From: Anodontia alba
Taxonomy: Eukaryota > Mollusca > Bivalvia > Lucinida > Lucinidae
Assembly (NCBI GenBank): GCA_964016985.1
Contig: OZ024830.1
Location: 60,900,550-60,964,549 of the forward strand
Direction of reading: 5' to 3'
DNA length: 64,000 bases
In this document: positions 12,201-23,200 of the stretch, piece after piece
Layout: every line of letters begins with the position of its first letter
How positions within the stretch are numbered: position 1 is the first letter of the stretch
Program-made: the position numbers and the translations under genes
The notes under the pieces: model-generated
What the model saw: the letters and a program-made list of their open reading frames with translations, nothing else
Database searches by the model: none
Told to the model about the DNA's origin: nothing

Positions 12201-15200
12201 TTCAAAATATTTCAACACTAAATGCATTTCTCCTCCGATAGAGCTGCAGCGGGGCTGTTGTTAGGCTCTCTGACAGCTCTAGTTCTTATATGAGCTATAT
12301 TTATAGACAAAACTGATACATATTAGACTATTTCAAACATGTGAAGTTGTGGGTAATAGAAATGGACATTTATGACATGTTTACTCAAACCAACTAAATT
12401 TGTCCGGCCTCGGTGGCTCAGTTGGATGCGCCGTCCGACTGGAGACCAGGAGGTCGCGGGTTCAACCCCCGCCAAGGTCGGCAACATTCTTTTGTGGAGA
12501 TTGATCATGAAATATTTTCTGCCGTCATTCTCTCCCTTCTGCTTATTCAAGAAGGGCAGTTGTCAGTTTCTGGTGAAAGAAAGTGCACAATACTGGTTAA
12601 CCGCTTAGAGGACTAAGCCTGCCCAGTAAACATGTGGCTAGGTAAACTGACCGCGCTCGACATGACCCCATTGGGTTGACTGGGCTGTAAAACCTCAACA
12701 CAAACAAACAAACCAACTAAATTTGGATACATTTATCGCTTAGCACTCTATAGGAAAATTCAGCATATGACAAATTTATGATTTTTTTCTTTATTTTTCT
12801 TTTTTTTTTTTTTTTCTTTTTTTTTTTTCTTTTTTTCAGAAAATAGGATTCAACATTTATAGCAAATTGTCTCCTCAGGAGACAATTTGTATGAAATGTC
12901 AAATCCTGTTTTCTTGGAAAAAAAATAAGAAAAATATTTCAAAACGTTGTCTGTTGGAATTTTATCCAGGATGCTACTGGCGGCTAGTTTCTTTACTTTA
13001 TGTGTATGCAAAAAATGACTCCATTATTAATAGCAAATGGATTTAAAAGATGTAATAAACAAACTATTAACAAAAAATCAGAAAGGATTCAATTTGGGAT
13101 GCTCTATTTTAAGAAAAGTAATATGATTAACGCATGAGATTTTATTTGAAAAAAAAAAAAAAAATCTTCAGGACCTAACTTATTTGATTGACTGTTGAGA
13201 AGTTTTTTTCATTACATAATGTTTATAGAAAATTAAGTATTATAATATCAGACCTACCACTGTCTGATGTGTTTAGTACTTTCGGTGGCTCAGTTGGATG
13301 CGCCGTCCGACTGGAGACCAGGAGGTTGCGGGTTCAACCCCCGCCAAGGTTGGCAACATTCTTTTGTGGAGATTGATCATGAAATATTTTCTGCGGTCAT
13401 TCTCTCCCTTCTGCTGATTCAAGAAGGGCAGATGTCAGTTTCTGGTGAAAGAATGTGCACAATACTGGTTAACCGCTTAGAGGACTAAGCCTGCCCAATA
13501 AACGTGTGCTAGGTAAACTGACCATGCTCGACATGACCCCATTGGGTTGACTGGGCCGTAAAACCTCAACACAAACAAACAAACCAACTAAATTTGGATA
13601 CATTTATCGCTTAGCACTCTATAGGAAAATTCAGCATATGACAAATTTATGATTTTTTTCTTTATTTTTCTTTTTTTTTTTTTTTTCTTTTTTTCAGAAA
13701 ATAGGATTCAACACTTATAGCAAATTGTCTCCTCAGGAGACAATTTGTATGAAATGTCAAATCCTGTTTTCTTGGAAAAAAATAAGTAAAATATTTCAAA
13801 ACGTTGTCTGTTGAAATTTTATCCAGGATGCTACTGGCGGCTAGTTTCTTTACTTTATGTGTATGCAAAAATGACTCCATTATTAATAGCAAATGGATTT
13901 AAAAAATGTAATAAACAAACTATTAACAAAAAATCAGAAAGGATTCAATTTGGGATGCTCTATTTTAAGAAAAGTAATATGATTAACGCATGAGATTTTA
14001 TTTGAAAAAAAAAAAAAAAATCTTCAGGACCTAACTTATTTGATTGACTTTTGAAAAAGTTTTTTTCATTACATAATGTTTATAGAAAATTAAGTATTAT
14101 AATATCAGACCTACCACTGTCTGATGTGTTTAGTATTTTCAATAGAAAGGATAGGAATCATGCACTATTCAAATAGGGTTTATTTTGAATTGTTTTATAA
14201 AATATTATGTTGTCTGCTGTATAAATGCAATAGTTGAAAGGTAAAAGAGATACATTTCAGCCTCGGTGGCTCAGTTGGATGCACCGTCCGATTGGAGACC
14301 AGGTGGTCGCAGGTTCAACCCCCGCTTAGGTAGGTAACATTCTTTCGTGGAGATTGATCATGAAATATTTTCTACGGTCATTCTCTCCTTTCCGCTGTTT
14401 CAAGAAGGGCAGTTGTCAGTTTCTGGCAAAAGAATGTGCACAATACTGGTTAACCGCTTAGAGGACTAAGCCTGCCCCGTAAACGTGTGGTTAGGTAAAC
14501 TGACCACGCTCGACATAACCCCATTGGGTTGACTGGGCTGTAAAACCTCAAAACAAACAAACAAAAGAGATACATTTCTTTTTTATTGGTATTTCCTCAC
14601 ATTTTATCTCCAATTTACATGTTTCTTTTATGCTTCTCAATGAAATATAGAAATTTCTCAGTGAAATCAAATTTGATATTTTCACTCTTTCAAACAGTGA
14701 AAATATGATTTTTGAATATTCACTGTTTGGGACTACTTTTTTTCTTGAAATTGAATTCTCCATGAATTCTGGGTCCAAAAAATAGCCAAAAGGTAAAAGG
14801 AGTAGTACACTTGTCTGAATGTATGTGAAGAGGTTAACATTCCATGTTAGAACTGCTGAAGTCACTTATTGCCCTGACGTAACTCTTTTTTTTGCATGCA
14901 ATGTCAGGTGATTTATCACCTTTTACAGCATTTTATCTCTGTGTCGATTTCATGCTTTGTATTGCTTTAGAATTTATTTGGCCTCATTTTCAAGGTGCAA
15001 AGCTATGTTTTTTTACCTATTATTGTGCCCCTGAACATACTGTACAAGACCAGGGCCCAGTTGTTCAAAGTGTCGTTAGCTTAACGAGCTCGTTAAGGGT
15101 CATTTTGTTAACTGTTTTAGCAGATTCAATGTACATTATTCTGAAATTTTTTGCTGAAAAAATGTGAGTAGCTTTTGCACTGCAATTTTTTTTTTTGCCG

Positions 15201-18200
15201 GCCTTGGTGGCTCAGTTGGATGCGCCGTCTGACTGGAGACCAGGAGGTCGCGGGTTCAACCCCCGCCGAGGTCGGCAACATTCTTTCGTGGAGATTGATC
15301 ATGAAATATTTTCTACGGTCATTCTCTCCCTTCCGCTGATTCAAGAAGGGCAGTTGTCAGTTTCTGGTGAAAGAATGTGCACAGTACTGGTTAACCGCTT
15401 AGAGGACTAAGCCTGCCCAGTAAACGTGTGGTTGGGTAAACTGACCTAGCTCGACATGACCCCATTGGGTTGACTGGGCCGTAAAACTTCAACACAAACA
15501 AACAAACTCACATTTTTTCAGCCAAAAATTTCAGCATATTTGCATATCACTCTATGTAAATTTTAACGAACTGTTAACTAATGACATCGTTAGCGTCAAA
15601 CAACTGGGCCCAGATTAACATGAAATGGCTAGGAAAAAAATTAATTTCCCAATGAAAGTGTCAAAGAGTAGGTAGGAATAAAAGCATAAAAGAAACAGAA
15701 AATTAGATTTTTTCAGTGTAAGATTGAATTTTTTTTCACTCACAAACATCAAAACTTGTATTTTCATTTGTGGCTATTGCCACTCGTGAAAATACTACAT
15801 TAGGTGTTCATTTGTTGAAAAAAAAAAGCGGATCTAACCAGGAAAAAATCCAATATCCATTATATATTACAGGATGTGAACACCATATTAAGTACACAGA
15901 AATTCCGAGACCCAGATGTGGATAGTATTCTAGACCATGAGTAAGTTATTTTTAGGATTAGCATGAGGCAGGCCATAGCTCCAGTTAGGGCATTTTTATT
16001 TTCAACTAAAAAAATTCTTATTTCAAATTGAGAATCTATGTTTAAAATGGGTACTCACTATTTAGAAGCAACTCACTATAGCACTTCTAATAAGTACCCA
16101 CAACATATTTTTTATTGAAGAACAAAGAAAAGTATTTGTCTGGATACTCCCCCTATCTAGGGAAAACAACAAAACAAAAACAAAACTTATCCCTCGTGAA
16201 AGATGCAAGTCAGCATGTCTAGATCATTGGTTTACATATACCAGTGATATTGATAATAAAATTTGTTACATCATTGTCAGAAAAAAAATATAGTCAGAAT
16301 GCTACTAATTCAGTTCTTTTTTACTTAAAGTATTCAGACACAAATAGCACCCCACCCGATCACCCTAACAGGACTTGTGAAATTGATGGGCTCTTTAGTG
16401 CATCTGTGGCAGAGCTTTTAGTGGCATGGCACAGGACTTGAATTTGTCATTATTCTCAAGTCGGGTAAAAGTCCCACAGTTTCAGAGGCAGTGTCTCGAT
16501 ATGACTGAACTATTGTTAGCTAGACATCTTTAACCAGCAGTGCAGATATAAATATCTGATGAAACCTGTTAGATCTAGATCAGACTGGTTCTGTATGAGA
16601 ATTTAGATCAGATTCTGACTATTTGGCATTCCTCCAGCACATTTTAAATATGATTCCATGGGAGCTAAATGGATTTACTCAAAGGAGATAAGAATTTATC
16701 CTGAGTTTCCCACCCAATTTTTGAAAGCTTCTGTGAACTTCTATATGTGATATACAAGTAGAATAAATCCATGTCCAAGGGGATAGGGGTCAGTTATTTT
16801 CAAAAAAAAAAAAAAAAGAAAAGAAAAATAAAAAATTGATATTTTTATTGTGGGGTTTTAGGATATACCAAGCAATGCTTATAACAGCCTAAAATTTCAG
16901 CAAAAAATGAGTTTTATGCACAAATTACAGGTGCATTATATCTATGAATTTTACAAGAGTTACATTGTCCCTCACTAATGCATGAAACTGTACCTGTACC
17001 TACATAAATATTACCAAGGTTTACGCCTGTTATTTATAAATAGGACAAGTAGTCTGTTCATTCAGGTATAACATACTGTAGGTAAATTTATGGTCATGTT
17101 CAGTCAGGGGAAAAGTGTGTGCTAAATTCAAAATTAGCTGTGTAGCCTTCTGATTCAGTATATGTCCAAATCCTTGGTAGTTTACTAATCATGGAGCTTA
17201 GCTTGGTTGTTGGTTTGGGTTTTTTTTTTTAAGCCCCCCCCCCCCCTCCCCCCCGCCCCCCACCAACTTCATACTCCCCCCCCCCCCCCCCCCCCCCCCC
17301 CTTGCCCAAACATGCCATTTTGATATAGTATATACTTATCAAATGGTTTCCTTTTCCTAATTGATTTAATATAGAAGACATACTTTTCGTCCAAATTTGA
17401 ACAAAATGATTGCTTGAGCTATAAAAACAACTACATAGCTAAATACACTGGAATGCCATTATTACGCAGACCCTTATAATGCGGAAACCGTTATAACATG
17501 GTTGGTCTGTGGCTCCCATTTTTTATGCAGTTTTTTCCCCAATTTTGAAAGTTTTGCCCTTTTTCCACGGAACGCAGCAGTCAAAAATATCATTAGCCAT
17601 GACCGTACCCTTGCCGATTAACACATTCTGTTTTACCAAAGTAGTCATCAGTATTTTGTCCTTTGGCTATTTCAGAGCACTAAATAGGTGTCATAGTTTT
17701 CAATCACCTAGCTGGTGACCGATGATGGATTAACCCTTAAAGTACCAATCACAACTGCAGCAGAAAACAATTTTACTTTTATTTATTTATTTATTTATTT
17801 TTTTTTTTTCAGAGAATAAAATCTTGACATTTCAGGTGAGTCATCTGCCAAGCAGATGATTCACATGAAATGTTATGACATTTCTCTCTAAATAAATAAT
17901 AATAAATAAAAAAAAAATCAAAATGTTATCTGCCACAATTTTTTGCTTAGCACTTTAAAGGTTAGTTTAAACTGTAGCTGTCAATCAGCTTTGTTTGATC
18001 AGCCGCAGTAAAGGTAAATGCCCTCGTGTCATTTATGAGTGAAACCTGAGCAAAGGATGCCAAATCTCTTTGATGTTATCCTAGATTGTGAACACATTTA
18101 ACCCATAAAGTGCCAAGCAAAGTTTGTGATAGACAACAATCTTAATTTTTATACGCCCGTTTGAAAAACGGGACGTATTATGTTACGGGGTATGGTGTCG

Positions 18201-20222
18201 GTCTGTCCGTCCATCCATAAACTTTTTCGTTTCCGGCTAACTTTTCCTACAGTTTACATCCGATCAAGCTGAAACTTGGTATATAGTTAGACCATGATGT
18301 GGCGCAGCGCATATTGTTTCGAGGTTACAGTCCACCAAATGTTTGCAGAGTTATGCCCCTTTGAAAATTTCTGTAAACTTTTCATTTCTGGTTAACTCCT
18401 CCTACATTTTACGTCCGATCAAGCTGAAACTTTATATATAGTTAGACCATGATGTGGAGGAGCGCATATTTTTTTCGAGGTTACAGTCCACCAAATATTA
18501 GCAGAGTTACGCCCCTTTGAAAATTTCAGTAGACTTTTCGTTTCCGGCTAACTTCTCCTACAGTTTACATCCGATCAAGCTGAAACTTAGTATATAGTAA
18601 GACCATGATGTGGCACAGCGCATATTATTTCGAGGTTACAATCCACCAAATGTTTGCAGAGTTATGCCCCTTAGAAAATTTCTGTAAACTTTTCATTTCC
18701 GGTTAACTCCTCCTACATTTTACATCCGATCAAGCTGAAACTTCATATATAGTTAGACCATGATGTGGAGCAGCGCATATTGTTTCGAGGTTACAGTCCA
18801 CCATATATTAGCAGAGTTATGCCCCTTTGAAAATTTCAGTAGACTTTTTGTTTCTGGCTAACTCCTCCTACAGTTTACATCCGATCAAGCTGAAACTTGA
18901 TTTGTAGTTAGACCATGATGTGGAGCAGCACATATTATTTCAAGGTTACAGTCCACCAAATATTAGCAGAGTTAAACCCCTTTGAAAATTTCTATTAATT
19001 GTTTTGTTTTCGGCTAAATCCTCCTACAGTTTACATCTGATCAAGCTGAAACTTCATAAATAGTTACACGATGATGTGGAGCAGCACATATTATTTCAAG
19101 GTTACAGTGCACCAAATATTTGCAGATTTATGCCCCTTTGAAAGTTTTTGTAAACTTTTCGCAGCATGTTGTTTAGAGGTGAGAGTGTGCAAATTTATTA
19201 TATAATCGGTAAATTTTTTGCAAATAACTAAAGTTTTGGTCATATGGGCAAGATATTGATTTTTTTTTTTTTTTTTTTTAACATCTTCTTTTATTAGACT
19301 TGCAAGGAAAGATTGTCATTATTAAATCTTTATAAATACATAATTCTTTTTGATTTTTTTTTTTAATACTCTTCTGATTTGGCTCCCTTGAAGAACAAAA
19401 ATAAAATCATACATGTGATACCTCCCTCATCAGGAGGGAGACTCCCTCATTTTGATGCTAATTTTTGCCCAAATTATGCCAAAATTTTGGAGTCTCCCTC
19501 ATTTGAACTGAGAATTTCCCTATATATTCTTTACATTTGTTAAGAATCTCCCTCATCACAATGACAAATCTCCCTCATACAGTTAAAAAATTATCACATG
19601 TATGTAAAATCAATATTAAACAAGTTAAAGGTTTACAAGAAAATTTCTTGCAGCATTTTTTTTTTTTTGGTTGTTTATTTTTTTGTTATTGTTTGGTCCG
19701 ATATTGAAGTATAGGAAAAACAAATCAGCTCATATGAGCTTATAATATAGCCATGCTTCTGTGGTGTGTCCTCCGTCAGAAAGCACTTCTCCCTAGAAGC
19801 AGCAAACTTCTCCCTATTTTCCCAGGAGGGAGAAATCACTTCTCCCTTAATTTCTGGGCCAGGTTGGACCCTTAAAATATCAGCAGAGATATGCCCCAAT
19901 GAAATTTTTTTATTTTTTTATTTTTTTTTTGTAATTCCACTTACAGTTTATATCCAGAGCATTGAATTATGCAGGAGCCAGTTTATGTGCTACATCTTAT
20001 TACTTGCCACAGGCGTATCATGCCCAGCTTGGCGGAGCTCTTGTTTTATCTATTTTCAGAGAAAACAAGTGTTGACATTTTATGTGAATTGTCTGCTTGG
20101 CAGATGATTCACATGAAATGTCAGGACCTGTTTTCTCTGGCAAATAAAACAAATAGTCAAAATTGTTGTCTGCTGCAGTTGTGATTAGCGTAATAAGGGT
20201 TAACTGATATATACATGAGCTG

Positions 20223-20266
<44 letters not shown>

Positions 20267-23200
20267 AAAAAAACCCAGAGAGTAAAATGTATAACTTCAT
20301 TTAACCCTTAAAGCGCCAATCACAGCTGCAGTAGAAAAGAGTTTTACTTTTATTGTCCCCTGCCTTTTCGAAGAAAAGTGGAGGGACACTGTTTTTGGTT
20401 TTCCGTGGTGCGTGGCGCGTGGTGCATGGTGTGTGGCATGTGGTGCGTGGTTCCGAGTTTTTAGTAGGTACTTTGTCCCCTTAACTCCTCCCACAGTTTT
20501 TGTCCGATCCTTTTGAAACTTTACAGGTGTTTGAAGGATGGTCTGAAGATTTGCATGTGGTTTTTTCAGAATCCTGAAATAATTTTTTATCACTTTTTCC
20601 GCATTTTTAACTTAGACATTTTTTGAGTTCTAATATTACAGAAGTCTATAGGGAGTAGGTACCTTGTCCCCTTAACTCCTCCCACAGTTTTTGCCCGATC
20701 CTTTTGAAACTTTACATGGGCTTTTAGGATGGCCTGAAGGATGCATGTGGTTTTTTCAGAATCCTGAAATAATTTTTTATCACTTTTTCCACATTTTTAA
20801 CAGACATTTTTTGAGTTCTAATACTACAGAAGTGTATAGGGAGCAGGTACCTTGTCCCCTTAACTCCTCCCACAGTTTTTGGCCGATTCTTTTGAAACTT
20901 TACAGGTGTTTTAAGGATGGTCTGAAGATGTGCATGTTTTTTTTTTCAGAATCCTGAAATTAATTTTTATTACTTTTTAGACATTTTGAACATAGACATT
21001 TTTTTAGTTCTAATATTACAGAAGCGTATAGGGAGTAGGTACCTTGTCCCCTTAACTCCTCCCACAGTTTTTGGCCGATCCTTTTGAAACTTTACATGGG
21101 CTTTCAGGATGGCCTGAAGATATGCATGTGGTTTTTTCAGAATCCTGAAATAATTTTTTATCACTTTTTCCGCATTTTTAACTTAGACATTTTTTGAGTT
21201 CTAATACTACAGAAGTATATAGGGAGCAGGTACCTTGTCCCCTTAACTCCTCCCACAGTTTTTGGCCGATCCTTTTGAAACTTTACAGGTGCTTTAAGGA
21301 TGGTCTGAAGATATGCATGTGGTTTTTTTAGAATCCTGAAATGTTTTTTATCACTTTTTACACTTTTCGAACTTAGACATTTTTTTAGTTCTAATATTAC
21401 AGAAGTCTATAGGGAGTAGGTACCTTGTCCCCTTAACTCCTCCCACAGTTTTTGACCGATCCTTTTGAAACTTTACGTGGGCTTTTAGGATGGCCTGAAA
21501 ATATGCAGGTGGATTTTTCAGAATCCGGAAATAATTTTTTACCACTTTTTCTGCATTTTTAACTTAGACATTTTTTGAGTTCTAATACTACAGAAGCGTT
21601 TAGGGAGTAGGTACCTTGACCCCGTAACTCCTACCACAGTTTTAAGCCGATCCTTTGAAACTTTACAGGTGCTTTAAGGATGGTCTGAAGATATGCATGT
21701 GGGTTTTTTCAGAATCTTGAAATTATTTTTTATCACTGGTTTCCTGCTTCAATACTTAGGTAATTGAAACAGGACCAATGGTCCTCTGGTTAACTTTACC
21801 ATTTTTAACACCTCAAATAAAAATAAGGCGGGGGACATAAATTCCCCATGGAATTTGCTTGTTTTTTTCAGAGAATAGTCTTGACATTTCATGTGAACAT
21901 CAGCCAAACTGATGATTCACATGACATGTCAAAACTTATTTTCTCTGAAAAATAAATAATAATACATAAAAAATTCAAACTGTTGTCTGCTGCAAATTTT
22001 GCACAGGGCTTTAAGGGTTAATATCCAATCTAGCGCGTGCCTTCTTACAGGTAATTGCATCAGTGATAACTATAAAGGCTAATACACATGTCCGGCTTTT
22101 CAGTACATTCTAGTCTCCTGCTGTTCACTGCGGGTCTTTCTGTTTCAACAGACAGAAAGGATGAATTTATTTATTTACTCTCAAAAGAAATGAGCTTCTT
22201 GGGTGTATAAGAATAACTGACTAGCTGTTTTCATTGTTTATTTATGTGTAACAATTCATGTGTATCCATTTTTTTTTCATCGGATTGCATACAGCGATAG
22301 TATAGAAGTGGGTGGGGTATGAGGAATGAGTTTATGTCTGACCGTTATAACGCGCGATCACTTACATTGCGGTCAGCTACCTTGGACCCCACCAACCGCA
22401 TTATAACGGTGCTGCAGTGTATAATAGTAAGTTATTGCATAAAAAGCAGTATCACACATTATTAACAGCCATGCATTAACCGATGAAAAGCCGTGTATTA
22501 ACAAGGTAATTCAAGTGCTGTTAATACACGGCTACACAATTTTCAATATGATCGTACCGGGGCCACAGATTTGCGGCCATTACGAGATGTATACTGCCCG
22601 GCCCTAGAACAAGCATAGTCCATGGAAATTGCATTCGCGAGACATCGGTGAAAAGGCGAAACAAAATAGTGCAAGAAATAACGCAAAATGTAGCAAATGG
22701 TTTCAATTTTTAATGCAATAATAGCGATCGAACATGGTTTTTCAATGCATTAACATTTGCCAGGTCCCTTGGGAGGTGTTGAAAACCGCGGCCTCTGGCC
22801 TCGGTTTTCAACACCCCCTTGGGACCTGGCGAATGTTAATGTATGAAAAACCATGTTTGATCCCTATATTATCTTTAGATTTTGATGGAAATGAGTTTGC
22901 TTCATTAAATCTGAGATTCTGATAATTTCTTGGGCATCTGTTAAGGGTCTTTTATATAATTTAGCATTTTATGACCAGTTTTAACCATTATATTAGAGAG
23001 AAAACAGAGGCATTTTGTGATTGAATCTGGGTAATGGTATCTAGATATGATCATACCCTGTCTCTTAACAACATAATAGCGAGCATATAAAAAATCTGGA
23101 AAAATCTAACTTTAGAAAAATGATGAAAATTCAACAATTCAGACCAACCTCTCCAAATTTTAGTCATTGTACAAGGTAATGAGAGCATATTTGCGAGTTC

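Larger units (their letters stand above)
18098..20203. mobile_element. M3-family MITE split by array element E3
   Basis: Left part TTAACCCATAAAGTGCCAAG to 18150; right part from CTATTTTCAGAGAAAACAAG (20048) through hairpin TTGTCTGCTTGGCAGA to AATAAGGGTTAA. Joining the two parts restores an M3 MITE. The break is 53 bases from the left end, in the T-rich arm. Confidence 0.85.
17446..22419. mobile_element. TA-flanked Tc1/mariner-type element, 5 kb, heavily nested, no transposase
   Basis: Starts CACTGGAATGCC and ends GGTGCTGCAGTG (complement CACTGCAGCACC), flanked by TA at 17444-17445 and 22420-22421. Subterminal CCGTTATAACATGGTTGG (17491) has inverted partners CCGTTATAATGCGGTTGG and CGTTATAACGG near 22330-22415. 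Inside are three M3 MITEs, two of which carry arrays E3 and E4, plus a poly-A run. Without these only about 900 bp belong to the element, and no transposase ORF is present. Confidence 0.7.

Noticed and set aside
12323..15410. Recurrent 62-78-residue ORFs on both strands with MAQLDAPSDWRPGG or ERMLPT.AGVEPATSW
   Set aside because: They are translations of the tRNA-derived head and body of SINE family A, repeated in every copy and in both orientations; no sign of protein coding selection.
17235..17301. Poly-C tract as an i-motif or regulatory element
   Set aside because: Possible in principle, but it lies in a repeat-rich intron and homopolymer length is unreliable; no supporting context.
20297..21545. 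Minus-strand ORFs sharing NYFRILKKPHA as a repeated protein
   Set aside because: The similarity follows the 190-bp monomer of E4; each ORF stays open only about one monomer and the repeat length is not kept in frame.
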